Shown: positions 16,587 to 26,455 of the stretch, piece after piece | Layout of the letters: the number at the start of each line of letters is the position of its first letter | Numbering within the stretch: the stretch's first letter is position 1 | Source of the DNA: Devosia aquimaris | GTDB lineage: Bacteria; Pseudomonadota; Alphaproteobacteria; Rhizobiales; Devosiaceae | Assembly (NCBI RefSeq): GCF_020169335.1 | Contig: NZ_JAIEZN010000001.1 | Coordinates: 1,381,426-1,445,425, forward strand | Length of the DNA stretch: 64,000 nt | Reading direction: 5' to 3' | Notes under the pieces: model-generated | Told to the model about the DNA's origin: nothing | The model's input: the letters and a program-made list of their open reading frames with translations, nothing else | The model's database searches: none | Made by a program: the position numbers and the translations under genes

Positions 16587-17843
16587 ATGGCCGCCATTCT
16601 CCAGATCAAGCCGATCACTGACGTTTCCGCCGCCCACCGCGCCAGCGCCGACCCGCGTGATCCTGCCTTCTTTCAGAACCCCTATGCCTTCTATGCCGAG
16701 CGACATGCGACAGCACCCAACTTCTTCTGGGAGCAATATGGTCACTGGTGTTTTGCTGGTTTCAAGGAAGTCAGCGCCCTGCTCCGCGACAAGCGCTTCG
16801 GCCGCGAAATCCTGCATGTCGCCACACGCGAGGAAATCGGCCTGCCTGAACCCAAGGCCCACACTGCCGCCTTTGACCTGACCGAAAAGCACTCCCTGCT
16901 CAATCTCGAGCCCCCAGCCCACACCCGCCTGCGGACCCTCGTCAACCGGGCCTTCGTCTCGCGCCATGTTGAGCAACTGCGTCCGCGCATCATCAAGCTC
17001 GCCAACGAAATCATCGACGGCTTCGAGGGCGAGGACAGCGTTGATCTCATCAAGGCTTTCGCCGCGCCGCTGCCGGCGATCATCATTGCCGAAATGATTG
17101 GCCTGCCTGCAGAGAGCGCCCCGCAGCTGCTCGCCTGGTCCAACCGCATGGTGGCCATGTATATGTATGGAGTCAGCCACGAAACAGAACTCGATGCCAA
17201 TCAGGCATCGCAGGACTTCATGGACTATCTGGCCAGCGTGATTGCCGAGCGCCGCAAGCAACCCCGCGAAGACCTGCTGAGCCACATGCTGACCTCAGAT
17301 CGCGGCGGCGACCGTCTCAGCGACGACGAAGTCATGTCCACCGCCATCCTCCTGCTCAATGCCGGCCATGAGGCCACGGTCCACACCACGGGCAATGGCG
17401 TCAAATCGATCCTCGAAAGCGGTATCGATCCAGTTACGCTTTTTGCTACCCCTGAGCAGACCGAAGCGACGGTGGAAGAATGCCTGCGCTTTGATGCGCC
17501 GCTGCATCTGTTCACCCGCTATGCCCTGAGCGACTTCGAATACGAGGGCATCCACCTGCGAAAGGGCGATGTCGTCGGCCTCATGCTGGGCGCCGCCAAT
17601 CGTGACCCTGCCCGCTTTGCCCATGCCGACCGCTTCGACCCGTTCCGTAAGGACGGCGCCAATGTCAGCTTCGGCGCCGGCATCCATTTCTGCATCGGCG
17701 CACCGCTGGCCCGCATCGAACTGCAGGTCGCCATGAGCGAGCTGTTCCGCCGCCTGCCCCGGCTACGCCTTGCCGAGGCCCCACGCTACAACGACGTCTA
17801 CCATTTCCACGGGCTGGAAAAGCTCATGGTGCGCTGGGACTAA
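16587..17843 (+). CDS. Cytochrome P450
   Basis: About 418 residues, a soluble bacterial class I P450. Heme-binding loop [15 protein letters not shown] with the axial Cys at about 369; I-helix oxygen-binding region [13 protein letters not shown]-helix ExxR as EECLR. The helix I motif has Glu-Ala-Thr (GHEAT) as in many CYPs. No ferredoxin or reductase gene is nearby, so redox partners are encoded elsewhere. Two starts are possible: ATG 16587 (MAAILQIKP, chosen on family length) and 16554. The stop is 4 bases inside the convergent nnrD gene. Substrate cannot be inferred. Confidence 0.92.
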   Translation: MAAILQIKPITDVSAAHRASADPRDPAFFQNPYAFYAERHATAPNFFWEQYGHWCFAGFKEVSALLRDKRFGREILHVATREEIGLPEPKAHTAAFDLTEKHSLLNLEPPAHTRLRTLVNRAFVSRHVEQLRPRIIKLANEIIDGFEGEDSVDLIKAFAAPLPAIIIAEMIGLPAESAPQLLAWSNRMVAMYMYGVSHETELDANQASQDFMDYLASVIAERRKQPREDLLSHMLTSDRGGDRLSDDEVMSTAILLLNAGHEATVHTTGNGVKSILESGIDPVTLFATPEQTEATVEECLRFDAPLHLFTRYALSDFEYEGIHLRKGDVVGLMLGAANRDPARFAHADRFDPFRKDGANVSFGAGIHFCIGAPLARIELQVAMSELFRRLPRLRLAEAPRYNDVYHFHGLEKLMVRWD

Positions 17844-19312
17844 AGGCTCGCCAGGACACCCGGGACCAGGAGCGGCAAGTCTTCACTGATCAGCCCTGGG
17901 CCGCCGAAGCGGTTGGCGGCCTCGGCATGGATCCAGACCCCGGCACAGGCGGCTTCCCAGCCATCCATGCCTTGCCCCATCAATCCGGCGATCATCCCTG
18001 CCAGCACATCGCCCGACCCTGCAGTGCCCAGCCAGGCCGGCGCATTGGCATTGATGGCAGCACGCCCATCCGGGCTGGCGATAACCGTATCGCTGCCCTT
18101 GAGCACGACGATGGCCCCACTATGATCCGCCGCGGCGCGCGCCCGCTCCAGCTTGCTGCCCGGCACCGCGCCAAACAGGCGCTCGAACTCGCCCTCATGC
18201 GGCGTAATGACCACCGGTTGATCGGCTGCCTTCACAGCCTCGAAAAAAGTCTCGGCACCGCCGGTAAAGCTGGTGAGCCCATCGGCATCCACCACGGCCG
18301 CGGCGCCGGATTCGAGCACACTGAGCACTGCCGCGCGCGTCTGCGGGCCGACTCCGGCTGCCGGCCCGATCACGACTGACGTGATCCGGCTGTCGCTCAG
18401 CAGGTCCACAAGATCCTCGGGGGCCTCGACGGGCTTGAGCATGACGGCCGTAACATGCGCCGCGTGCACCAGAAGAGCCTCCTCCGACCCGGCCAGTGAC
18501 ACCAGTCCTGCGCCAACCCGGAACGCGCCCATTGCCGCCAGGCGCGCCGCGCCGGTCTGCAGGGCGCCGCCGGAGACCACGATGCAGTGGCCACGGTCGA
18601 ACTTGTTGCCGCCAGTCTCCGCTGACGGGAGCGTCCAAAGCGTCGAGCTATTCTGCCACGCCCGGGCGCCAATGGTCTCCAGCACGTCTGAGGCAATGCC
18701 GATATCGGCCAGCACCACCTCGCCACACAGGTCCCGACCCGGTTGCAACAGATGCCCCGGCTTGAGCCGGAAGAAGGTGACCGTCATCTCGGCAATCATG
18801 GCCGTGCCCCGGGCGCGGCCCAGCGCGCCATCCAGGCCGCTGGGGACGTCGATGCTCACCACCGGCCGCGTACTGGCGTTGACGGCCTCGATAATCTCGG
18901 CCATTGGGCCCTCGACATCGCGGTCAAGCCCCGCGCCCAAAAGCGCATCGATGACCAGGTCAGCGTCCTCGATATCCTGCACGCTCGGCGCCACGACGCG
19001 GCCACTCCACTGCGCCGCCATGGCCGCTGCGTCGCCCTTGAGGGCGGCCATCTCGCCCACCAGACGCACCTGCACTGGCCAGCCCTTGTCCTTGAGCAAC
19101 CTGGCGACCACAAAGCCGTCGCCGCCATTGTTGCCCGGCCCGCACAGCACCAGCACAGAGCGCTGGTAGTAATGCTCGATCACGGCCTCGGCGACAGCCT
19201 TGCCGGCAGACTCCATCAGCTTGAGCGAACGAGTGCCCGCCTCCATGGCGAGGCGATCAGCCTGGGCCATCTGCTGCGGCGTGAGGAGAATATCGATGCT
19301 GGTGGGAGCCAT
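17840..19312 (-). CDS. nnrD: Bifunctional NAD(P)H-hydrate epimerase / ADP-dependent dehydratase
   Basis: 490-residue fusion that repairs damaged NAD(P)HX. The N-terminal YjeF epimerase domain (about 1-210) has [19 protein letters not shown] and an Asp in [11 protein letters not shown]; the C-terminal ribokinase-like dehydratase has [24 protein letters not shown] and the catalytic loop [14 protein letters not shown]. Start ATG 19312 ([10 protein letters not shown]); a GTG 33 bases earlier is also in frame. In relatives this gene is often next to glnB-glnA; here trigger factor and tRNA-Leu intervene. Confidence 0.94.
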   Translation of the reverse strand: MAPTSIDILLTPQQMAQADRLAMEAGTRSLKLMESAGKAVAEAVIEHYYQRSVLVLCGPGNNGGDGFVVARLLKDKGWPVQVRLVGEMAALKGDAAAMAAQWSGRVVAPSVQDIEDADLVIDALLGAGLDRDVEGPMAEIIEAVNASTRPVVSIDVPSGLDGALGRARGTAMIAEMTVTFFRLKPGHLLQPGRDLCGEVVLADIGIASDVLETIGARAWQNSSTLWTLPSAETGGNKFDRGHCIVVSGGALQTGAARLAAMGAFRVGAGLVSLAGSEEALLVHAAHVTAVMLKPVEAPEDLVDLLSDSRITSVVIGPAAGVGPQTRAAVLSVLESGAAAVVDADGLTSFTGGAETFFEAVKAADQPVVITPHEGEFERLFGAVPGSKLERARAAADHSGAIVVLKGSDTVIASPDGRAAINANAPAWLGTAGSGDVLAGMIAGLMGQGMDGWEAACAGVWIHAEAANRFGGPGLISEDLPLLVPGVLASL

Positions 19313-19356
19313 GAAAACTCGCTTGGGATACTGGACGCCAGTCACTGGAAACGAAA

Positions 19357-19380
19357 AAGCCGCCCAATTCTGGGCGGCTT
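19357..19380 (-). terminator. Terminator of tig
   Basis: Perfect 10-bp stem AAGCCGCCCA / TGGGCGGCTT with a four-base loop, followed on the minus strand by TTTCGTTT. Confidence 0.85.
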
Positions 19381-19401
19381 CAAAATCAAGCGCGAGACAT
19401 C

Positions 19402-20781
19402 TTAGTGGTGATGCTCTTCGGGAACCTCGTCCTCGTCGGCCTGGATGAGCTTGGCGAGTTCTTCGCGGCTCATGGCCTTCTCGGAGATCTTGCCCTGGTC
19501 GATGATGAAGTCGACGACCTTGTTCTCGAACACCGGGGCGCGCAGGCCAGCCAGAGCCTGCGGGTTCTTGCGGTAGTAGTCGTAAACCTGCTGTTCCTGG
19601 CCAGGGAAGCGACGCACCTCGGCGATAAGCGCCTGCTGGTGTTCTTCCTCAGTCACATTCACTTCATTCTTGTTGCCGATTTCGGCAACAACCAGGCCCA
19701 GACGCACGCGACGCTCGGCAATCGAGCGATACTGCTCACGGGCAGCCTCCTCGGTGGTGCCTTCGTCTTCGAAGGACCGGCCATGGCTCTGCACTTCATG
19801 CTCGACGCGCTGCCAGATGGTGGCGAACTCGGCCTCGACCAGCTGGGCGGGGACGTCGAACTTGTGGCCATCGTCCAGGGCATCGAGCACCTGGCGCTTC
19901 ATGTGCTGGCGGCTCATGGAACCCAGCGCGGCTTCCATCTGGTCCTTGACGGCCTTGCGCAGAGCTTCGACGTTCTCAACACCCAGGCGCTGGGCGAATT
20001 CATCGTCCAGCTCGCCGGCATTGGGGCCGTCGATGTGCAGCACGGTCACGTCAAAGGTTGCATCCTTGCCGGCCAGTTCAGCGTTCTGGTAGTCCTTGGG
20101 GAAGGTCACCTTCACTTCGCGCGGCTCGCCCTTCTTCATGCCCACCAGCTGCTCTTCGAAGCCGGGGATGAATTCGCCCGAGCCAACGGTCAGATGCGCA
20201 TGGTCGGAGGAACCGCCGTCAAACGCCTTGCCGTCGATCTTGCCCACGAAGGACAGGCCGAGGCGATCGCCGGTCTCGACGACAGCGCCGTCGCCCTTGT
20301 CGGTGTAGCCACGGTTCTGGGCGAACACGCGGTTCACTTCGGCGGTCACTTCCTCATCGGTGATGGCCACGACCGGCTTGGTCAGCGGAACACCCTTGAG
20401 GTCCATCAGCGCGACCGGCGGCAGCACTTCGTATTCGACTTCGAAAGCCAGGTCGGCCTTGCCGTCCAGGACGTCGTTGATAACGGCCTGATCGTCGGGC
20501 AGGTCAACCTTGGGCTGGGCAGCAGCGCGCTCGTCGCGCTTGTCCAGGGTCTCGGAAACGGTGGTGTTGATGGCGTCGGTCATCACTTCGGACATGGCCG
20601 AGCGACCGAACATCTTCTTGATATGCGCCAGCGGAACCTTGCCGGGACGGAAGCCCTTGATGTTGGCCTGGCCCTTGAGCTCTTCGAGCTTGGCGCTCAG
20701 GCGCGTATTGAGGTCGGCGGCCGGAATGGTGACGCTCAACTTGCGCTTCAGGCCTTCATTGAGGGTTTCGGTAACCTGCAT
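19402..20781 (-). CDS. tig: Trigger factor (ribosome-associated chaperone and prolyl isomerase)
   Basis: 459 residues. N-terminal ribosome-binding domain with the signature loop GFRPGKVP; central FKBP-type isomerase domain (about 150-245, [19 protein letters not shown] ... [16 protein letters not shown]); long C-terminal helical chaperone domain. The extreme C terminus is EVPEEHHH, a short His tail that is natural here. Start ATG 20781 ([13 protein letters not shown]) is the family start; ATG 20802 is also in frame. It folds nascent chains at the exit tunnel. Confidence 0.96.
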   Translation of the reverse strand: MQVTETLNEGLKRKLSVTIPAADLNTRLSAKLEELKGQANIKGFRPGKVPLAHIKKMFGRSAMSEVMTDAINTTVSETLDKRDERAAAQPKVDLPDDQAVINDVLDGKADLAFEVEYEVLPPVALMDLKGVPLTKPVVAITDEEVTAEVNRVFAQNRGYTDKGDGAVVETGDRLGLSFVGKIDGKAFDGGSSDHAHLTVGSGEFIPGFEEQLVGMKKGEPREVKVTFPKDYQNAELAGKDATFDVTVLHIDGPNAGELDDEFAQRLGVENVEALRKAVKDQMEAALGSMSRQHMKRQVLDALDDGHKFDVPAQLVEAEFATIWQRVEHEVQSHGRSFEDEGTTEEAAREQYRSIAERRVRLGLVVAEIGNKNEVNVTEEEHQQALIAEVRRFPGQEQQVYDYYRKNPQALAGLRAPVFENKVVDFIIDQGKISEKAMSREELAKLIQADEDEVPEEHHH

Positions 20782-20827
20782 TCGGTTCAATCCCGTATTC
20801 ATTGATCAGGGGGCCAGGGCCCATGTT

Positions 20828-20912
20828 TGGTGCGGGTGAGAGGACTCGAACCTCCACGCCTTGCGGCGCTGGAACCTAAATCCAGTGCGTCTACCAGTTC
20901 CGCCACACCCGC
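20828..20912 (-). tRNA. tRNA-Leu (TAG)
   Basis: Reverse complement forms an 85-nt class II tRNA: acceptor GCGGGTG / CACCCGC, D-arm GGCGGAACTGGTAGACGC, anticodon loop TTTAGGT giving TAG, a long variable arm (CGCCGCAAGGCG), T-arm GAGGTTCGAGTCCTC and encoded CCA. Confidence 0.97.
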
Positions 20913-20942
20913 AGGGGACCCGTTGGCCGGGTTGGCGTTGCA

Positions 20943-20969
20943 TCTATATGAAGACGGAAAGCCAGTCAA
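20943..20969 (-). promoter_or_regulatory. Candidate sigma-70 promoter of tRNA-Leu
   Basis: Minus strand TTGACT (20964-20969) with TATAGA (20943-20948) 15 bases on, or ATAGAT with 16; the start would be about 25 bases before the tRNA. Confidence 0.5.
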
Positions 20970-21226
20970 AGCCTTGCTGCGCGTTTTGCGCCGAATGCCA
21001 GAGGCCCGACGACGGCTTTGCGCGGCGTTTCATCGATAGCGTCACGACACTGCACAATGTAGCGGCGAAATTGCCACGATCGGCTGGACCAAATCGCCAA
21101 TTCTGCCTAGTTTGAGTGCATATTGCCTATTTTATGGTCACGCCTTGCCGGCACCACCCCCGTCACAGGCGGCGGAGTTGCGCTTAACACATTGATATAA
21201 CTAGGCAATTGCATCGCAGATTCAGC

Positions 21227-21242
21227 TGGCACAGGCCGTGCA
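21227..21242 (+). promoter_or_regulatory. Sigma-54 (RpoN) type promoter of glnB-glnA
   Basis: TGGCACAGGCCGTGCA matches the -24/-12 consensus TGGCACG-N4-TTGCA at 13 or so positions with the invariant GG and GC correctly spaced. It lies 44 bases before the glnB ATG. Nitrogen-starvation control through NtrC is expected by analogy with rhizobia. Confidence 0.8.
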
Positions 21243-21259
21243 TACCGGTTTGCGGTATG
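21241..21259 (+). repeat. Perfect inverted repeat in the glnB leader
   Basis: CATACCG-GTTTG-CGGTATG: 7-bp arms with a 5-base loop, overlapping the -12 end and the predicted transcription start of the sigma-54 promoter. It could be an operator or a 5' RNA hairpin. Confidence 0.6.
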
Positions 21260-21270
21260 TGTGCAGATAG

Positions 21271-21624
<354 letters not shown>

Positions 21625-21691
21625 GGCAGAAGTCCCGGGCGTTCCGCCGTTCCGACCAACAAGCATTCCGAATTAGACAGGGGAAGACCTC

Positions 21692-23101
21692 ATGACCACC
21701 GGAGCCGATATCGTTCAGCGCATGAAGGACGAGAACATCAAGTATCTCGACGTGCGCTTCACCGACCTGCGCGGCAAGCTGCAGCACGTCACCATGGACG
21801 CTTCCGTGGTCGATGCCGACATGTTCGAGGAAGGCGTCATGTTTGACGGTTCCTCCATCGCCGGCTGGAAGGCCATCAACGAGTCCGACATGGTGCTGAT
21901 GCCCGATCCGAACTCGGCCTATATCGACCCCTTCTTCTCGGCCTCGACCCTCGCCATCAACTGCGACATTCTCGAGCCCGCCACCTACCAGCCCTACAAC
22001 CGCGATCCGCGCTCCATCGCCAAGAAGGCTGAAGCCCTGGTCAAGTCGTCCGGCATCGGCGACGCGGTCGTGTTCGGCCCCGAGCCCGAATTCTTCATCT
22101 TCGACGACGTGAAGTATTCCAACACCACCTACAAGGTTGGCTTCCAGGTCGATCACTCCGAGCTGCCGACCAACAACGACAGCGAGTACGAAGGCGGCAA
22201 CAACGGCCACCACATCGGCCTCAAGAAGGGCTACTTCCCGGTTCCCCCGCTGGACAGCGCCCAGGACATGCGCGGTGAAATGCTCGAGGCCATGGGCCAG
22301 ATGGGCGTCGTCATCGAGAAGCACCACCACGAAGTGGCGTCGGCTCAGCACGAACTCGGCATCAAGTTCCAGCCGATGATCAAGTCGGCCGACGACGTGC
22401 TGATCTACAAGTATGTCATCCAGCAGGTCGCCAATGCCTATGGCAAGTCGGCAACCTTCATGCCCAAGCCCGTCTATGGCGACAACGGCTCGGGCATGCA
22501 CTGCCACCAGTCGATCTGGAAGGACGGCAAGCCGCTGTTCGCCGGTGACCAGTATGCCGGTCTGTCGATGGATTGCCTGTACTACATCGGCGGCGTGATC
22601 AAGCATGCCAAGGCCATCAATGCCTTCACCAACCCGACCACCAACAGCTACAAGCGCCTGGTGCCCGGTTTCGAAGCCCCCGTGCTGCTGGCCTATTCGG
22701 CCCGCAACCGTTCGGCGTCCTGCCGTATCCCCTTCGGCCAGTCGCCGAAGGCCAAGCGCGTCGAGGTTCGCTTCCCCGATCCGCTGGCGAACCCCTACCT
22801 CGCCTTCACGGCTCTGCTGATGGCTGGCCTGGACGGCATCAAGAACAAGATCCACCCCGGCGATCCGATGGACAAGGACCTCTACGAGCTGCCCAAGGAA
22901 GAGCTCAAGGAAATTCCGACCGTGTCCGGCTCGCTGCGTGAAGCCCTGGAAAACCTCGACAAGGACCGTGAGTTCCTCAAGGTCGGCGGCGTCATGGACG
23001 ACGATTTCATCGACAGCTACATCGACCTCAAGATGCAGGAAGTGGTCAAGTTCGAGCACACCCCGCACCCGGTCGAATACGAAATGTACTACTCGGCCTA
23101 A
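21692..23101 (+). CDS. glnA: Glutamine synthetase type I
   Basis: 469-residue GSI subunit (dodecamer) converting glutamate, ammonia and ATP to glutamine. Metal and substrate motifs include [53 protein letters not shown] and NRSASCRIP. The adenylylation tyrosine is Tyr398 (KDLYELP), so it is probably controlled by GlnE. The C terminus [11 protein letters not shown] is standard. Ribosome-binding site AGGGGAAG before ATG 21692. Co-transcribed with glnB. Confidence 0.98.
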   Translation: MTTGADIVQRMKDENIKYLDVRFTDLRGKLQHVTMDASVVDADMFEEGVMFDGSSIAGWKAINESDMVLMPDPNSAYIDPFFSASTLAINCDILEPATYQPYNRDPRSIAKKAEALVKSSGIGDAVVFGPEPEFFIFDDVKYSNTTYKVGFQVDHSELPTNNDSEYEGGNNGHHIGLKKGYFPVPPLDSAQDMRGEMLEAMGQMGVVIEKHHHEVASAQHELGIKFQPMIKSADDVLIYKYVIQQVANAYGKSATFMPKPVYGDNGSGMHCHQSIWKDGKPLFAGDQYAGLSMDCLYYIGGVIKHAKAINAFTNPTTNSYKRLVPGFEAPVLLAYSARNRSASCRIPFGQSPKAKRVEVRFPDPLANPYLAFTALLMAGLDGIKNKIHPGDPMDKDLYELPKEELKEIPTVSGSLREALENLDKDREFLKVGGVMDDDFIDSYIDLKMQEVVKFEHTPHPVEYEMYYSA

Positions 23102-23122
23102 GCGCCCGGTACGAAACGACGA

Positions 23123-23146
23123 AGGGCCCCGCAAGGGGCCCTTTTT
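23123..23146 (+). terminator. Terminator of glnB-glnA
   Basis: Stem AGGGCCCC / GGGGCCCT with GCAA loop followed by TTTTT, 21 bases after the glnA stop. Confidence 0.93.
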
Positions 23147-23198
23147 CTTTTGGCTGGCAACCAGGCGGCGCCAGGTACCGTGCGGCTATCCGGATATC

Positions 23199-23894
23199 TC
23201 AGTCACAAAAGCCGATGAGATCGGCGAATTCGATGGTCTCGTCGCTGTCGGCCACCCGTGGCGGCAACACGGCCACCGCCAGCCGCCACTCCTGCGGTGA
23301 CTCCAGCAGGCTCTCGATCTCCTCGATCGACTGCGGCTCGGCAAAATGCACAGCAAAGCCGACATCGAACAGCCGCACCACATCAGCCTCCACCTGCCCC
23401 ACCATCACGTGCTCGCCCAGTTCGGGCTGCACCTGCGCAGACACAGCCGCGCCACAAGCCGAATAGTCGACCACCAGGCAGGGCAGCATCTCTTGTGTTT
23501 CGCGGATCAGCACCGAGCGCGGTTCGGCCGGCATGAAGCGCTTCTGCGCCCGCTTGTCCGCCATGCCTGTCCATAGCCGGTGCTGATACTGGCCGATGCG
23601 GTCGCCCAGCGCCAAGCTCTCGTCTTCTGAACTGTCAAGCGCCACCACAAAGCCATCGGCAACATGCCGGCTGATGTGGCCCCTCAAGGTGCCGAAGGGC
23701 GCAAAGCGCAAGCTGATGGGCTCGCCCACCTTGCCCAGAACCGGTGCCGTAGCAATCAGCGAGGTCTCCGAAATGGCGCGTAAGCGGCACGCCAGGATGT
23801 TGATCCCGGGAATTTGCGGACGGTCTCCCAACGTATAGCGGCCAGCCACGCTACTGATGTAGTGCAGCTGGTCGGCGGGCGACTTGGCTGTCAT
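23199..23894 (-). CDS. PilZ domain protein, probable c-di-GMP receptor
   Basis: 231 residues. The second half is a PilZ domain with the two binding motifs RAQKR (RxxxR, 115-119) and DYSACG (DxSxxG, 143-148). The first ~100 residues have a similar beta-rich pattern (ACRLRAISETSLIATAP ... EPISLRFAPFGTLRGHIS) without those motifs, likely a degenerate second PilZ. A C-terminal acidic tail follows. Start ATG 23894 has GAGGAGGAG upstream. Convergent with glnA; a diguanylate cyclase lies 8 kb away. The process it controls (motility, exopolysaccharide) is not shown by the sequence. Confidence 0.85.
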   Translation of the reverse strand: MTAKSPADQLHYISSVAGRYTLGDRPQIPGINILACRLRAISETSLIATAPVLGKVGEPISLRFAPFGTLRGHISRHVADGFVVALDSSEDESLALGDRIGQYQHRLWTGMADKRAQKRFMPAEPRSVLIRETQEMLPCLVVDYSACGAAVSAQVQPELGEHVMVGQVEADVVRLFDVGFAVHFAEPQSIEEIESLLESPQEWRLAVAVLPPRVADSDETIEFADLIGFCD

Positions 23895-24017
23895 GGCAGC
23901 ACTCCTCCTCCAATCACGTGCTGCCAGCCTAGGCTTATGCCGTAAACGCGGCATTTAATTCGCCCGCGCAAATGGCCCGACCTTTCGGCCGAACCATTCA
24001 GGGTTTGCCCCGTTCCG

Positions 24018-25538
24018 TTAGCTCGCTTCAGCGGCCATCGCTGCAAAGAACGCCTCCGGGCTGGGGACTTCCTTGAGCCGTCGCCGGTCGATCTCGAAGA
24101 ACCGGCTGCCCAGGCCACGCACGAAACTGCGGTCGTGACTGACCAGGATCGACGTCGCACCGTGGCTGAGGATCTCGTCTTCAAGCCGCTCCTGGCCAGC
24201 AATGTCGATGTGGTTGGTTGGCTCGTCCAGCAGATAGAGATTGGGCTCGCTGAGCCGGAGCGCCAGCAGGCCCAGTCGCGCCCGCTGTCCGAACGACAAC
24301 TCGCTGATCGGCCGTTCCTGCTTTTCCACCACAAAGCCAGCGCCCGCCAGCAGGCTCTTGCTGCGCTGATCGCCCAGGTCGAAGCGCCCGGTGATATAGT
24401 CGAGCGGCGAACTCTTGGCCGGCAGATAGGCCATGGCCTGGTCGAGATAGCCGGCCACGATCTGCGGACTGACCCGCATTCCCTCCACCGCCTCTCCCGC
24501 CAGCGCCCGGTTGAGCAGGCCCATGAACTGCGACTTGCCCGCGCCATTGCGACCCAGAATGACAATGCGGTCCCCCTGGAAGATGTGCAGCTTTTCGATG
24601 CGGAACAGCATCTCACCTGCCGGCGTGGTCACCGCGACATTGTCCACGGCCAGCATCACCCGTGCCTGTGCACCACTATTGCCCAGCCGGATGTCGCCGC
24701 TGCGCTCCTTGTGCACCGACTGCAGCGCGGCCTCGATCTTCTCGGCCCGCTCGCGCAGATATTTCGACTTCACGACAAGCAGGTCACTACCCGAGTTGAT
24801 GCCGACATTGGTCAGCTTGGCGGCTTGCTTGCGCAGCCGGGTGACTTCCTTGAGCTCGCGTTCGCGCTTGGCCTCTGCTGCCTCGTCGGCCTCGGCCAGC
24901 GCCAGCCGCGCCTTGCTATAGGGCAAGGCGAAATAGGGGGACGCATCCGGCCGCAGGAACAGCGTGCGGTTGGTCGTGGCGTCAAGGAACTGCCGGTCAT
25001 GGCTGGCAATGACCACCGGGATAGTGCGCGCCGCCTGATTGATCCAGGCCTCGAGCTGGAACAGCTTTGCCAGGTCCAGATGGTTTGTCGGCTCGTCCAG
25101 CAGCAGCGCATCGGGTTGCAGCACCCAGCAGCGGGCAATCAGCGCAATGCGCTGCCATCCGCCGCTGAGCTGGCTGAGCACCCGTCCCCGCAGCGCCTCG
25201 GGCGTTTCAAACTCGTCCAGAACGACATCGACCCGCCAGCTGTCGCTGGCTCGGTCGGCTTCCGGCAGCGCGTCGAGCACCGAGTCATAGAGCGTCATAC
25301 CCATCGCGCTGGCAGGCATATCCTGCTCGACATATCCCACGGTCAGCCCGCGTGAGCGCACAAGCTCACCCGAGGTCAGCTCGCCCTGCCCCGCCATGGC
25401 GCGCAGCAACGTGGTCTTGCCGCGACCATTGCCGGCCACCAGACCCACACGGTCGCCGTCGCCGATGACGACATTGAGATTGGAGAAAAGAGTTTCAGTG
25501 GCTACCAGGCCAGCATTGCGGAGGCTGATCGAACCCAT
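24018..25538 (-). CDS. ABC-F family ATPase
   Basis: 506 residues with two ABC modules and no membrane segment, as in ABC-F proteins that act on the ribosome. First module: Walker A GNGRGKTTL, signature LSGGWQRIAL, Walker B ALLLDEPTNHLDL. The linker (about 220-290) is a charged, Arg/Lys-rich helical stretch. Second module: Walker A GRNGAGKSQF, a variant signature LSFGQRARLG in place of LSGGQ, Walker B LYLLDEPTNHIDI. The type resembles antibiotic-resistance or stress ABC-F proteins more than EttA. Start ATG 25538 (MGSISLRNAG). A candidate 22-codon leader peptide and hairpin lie upstream (25661-25729). Confidence 0.9.
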   Translation of the reverse strand: MGSISLRNAGLVATETLFSNLNVVIGDGDRVGLVAGNGRGKTTLLRAMAGQGELTSGELVRSRGLTVGYVEQDMPASAMGMTLYDSVLDALPEADRASDSWRVDVVLDEFETPEALRGRVLSQLSGGWQRIALIARCWVLQPDALLLDEPTNHLDLAKLFQLEAWINQAARTIPVVIASHDRQFLDATTNRTLFLRPDASPYFALPYSKARLALAEADEAAEAKRERELKEVTRLRKQAAKLTNVGINSGSDLLVVKSKYLRERAEKIEAALQSVHKERSGDIRLGNSGAQARVMLAVDNVAVTTPAGEMLFRIEKLHIFQGDRIVILGRNGAGKSQFMGLLNRALAGEAVEGMRVSPQIVAGYLDQAMAYLPAKSSPLDYITGRFDLGDQRSKSLLAGAGFVVEKQERPISELSFGQRARLGLLALRLSEPNLYLLDEPTNHIDIAGQERLEDEILSHGATSILVSHDRSFVRGLGSRFFEIDRRRLKEVPSPEAFFAAMAAEAS

Positions 25539-25660
25539 GTCATGAACTTTCCGGAGTGGCGCCACACAGGCGCCTGTAGACCATCACAAGGCAGTCAAAA
25601 GACCGCCACGACGGGCAAACCAGAAAGGGGGATAGCCAAAAGCGTCCGAACCAGCTCCGG

Positions 25661-25729
25661 TCAGCCCTGCATCAAATGCTGCAGGGCACACACAGGGCCA
25701 CACTGACGATGATGCTCGAAAACGATCAT
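25661..25729 (-). CDS. Candidate leader peptide (22 aa) of the ABC-F gene
   Basis: Short open frame MIVFEHHRQCGPVCALQHLM (plus QG) with an excellent ribosome-binding site: AGGAGG (25735-25740) five bases before ATG. It ends 122 bases ahead of the ABC-F start, on the same strand. The last codons lie in a perfect hairpin (25664-25687), so ribosome stalling in the leader would change the fold of the mRNA. Such leader-controlled attenuation is established for other ABC-F resistance genes; here it is an inference. Confidence 0.5.
   Translation of the reverse strand: MIVFEHHRQCGPVCALQHLMQG
25664..25687 (-). promoter_or_regulatory. Hairpin at the end of the leader ORF (possible attenuator)
   Basis: GCCCTGCA / TGCAGGGC, 8-bp perfect arms with an 8-base loop, overlapping the leader stop codon. 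No T-run follows at once, so it may act by sequestering or by blocking ribosomes rather than as a simple terminator. Confidence 0.5.
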
Positions 25730-25747
25730 GCAGCCCTCCTGTGACTG

Positions 25748-25763
25748 GTGTTGACGACAACAC
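25748..25763 (-). repeat. Inverted repeat upstream of the leader ORF
   Basis: GTGTTG-ACGA-CAACAC, perfect 6-bp arms (extendable with one mismatch), about 20 bases before the leader start codon; probably a 5' mRNA hairpin or an operator. Confidence 0.5.
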
Positions 25764-26107
25764 TAGCGATAGCCAAACGGGCCACGGAAATCAATCCGCA
25801 GCCAATCAGACCAGGTAAAACAAGGCAGAGACGAGAAAAACCGCCGCGCCACGCGGAACACAGAGCTTGGCCAGCCGGTACGCAATACCAGAAAACCCGG
25901 CTTGCGGCCAAACACCGAAGGAAACCGAACCAGCCGGATTCTGATACGCAGAACGAAGAGTCCGATCGGTTCGCATACGGCAACTCCAGACAAAAACCGT
26001 ATGTCCACTGGTCTATCAGCGGGCGTTTAAGAAAGTGCTCCCAAGAAGCAAACGGAACGTAAATCGGACGCCCGATCTTGGGACGACTTTGTTTCGATCT
26101 GGCCTGG
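25764..26107. other. Gene-poor, lower-GC stretch
   Basis: About 345 bases with visibly lower GC and T-rich third codon positions on either strand. A 56-codon frame at 25806-25976 (minus, MRTDRTLRSAYQ..., hydrophobic C terminus) has GGAG seven bases upstream but non-native codon use, so I do not call it a gene. Longer open frames here look like chance. The ABC-F promoter should be at the left edge. Confidence 0.5.
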
Positions 26108-26422
26108 TCAGCGCGCCGGCCGAAGCTTGCGATGGCTTTCGATCTGCCCCGTGCAGTAGTTGAAATCGAGCAGATAGACCCAGTTCCCCTTGGTCGCCTG
26201 CACCTGCACATGTTTGCTGTCCGGCACATTGAGCAGGATTTGGCTATAACCCCGGTCCGCCACGGCATTGCGAATTTCATAGTCATTCATGCAGCTGATG
26301 CGCTCTGGAAAGAAGTCAGAGCGCTCATCGCCGAACATGATGCCGAAGCGCTGGGCCTGAGCCGGGGCCGCCAGGCCCAGACCCAGAACCATCGTCAGCA
26401 TCATTGCCGATGCCCACTTCAT
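26108..26422 (-). CDS. Small exported protein with paired cysteines (104 aa)
   Basis: Signal peptide MKWASAMMLTMVLGLGLAAPAQA with cleavage before QRFG, then about 80 mature residues. The mature part has ISCMNDYEIRNAVADRGY, a VQVQATKGNWVYLLDF strand pair and a second Cys in YCTGQIES. The two Cys may form a disulfide in the periplasm. It is a paralogue of the next gene (26456-26941) over this Cys-to-Cys segment. Start: ATG 26422 has AGGAGG eight bases upstream; GTG 26428 is in frame but too close to it. Function unknown. Confidence 0.8.
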   Translation of the reverse strand: MKWASAMMLTMVLGLGLAAPAQAQRFGIMFGDERSDFFPERISCMNDYEIRNAVADRGYSQILLNVPDSKHVQVQATKGNWVYLLDFNYCTGQIESHRKLRPAR

Positions 26423-26455
26423 CTTCACATCCTCCTGGCAGCGTCAAAGCCGCCT

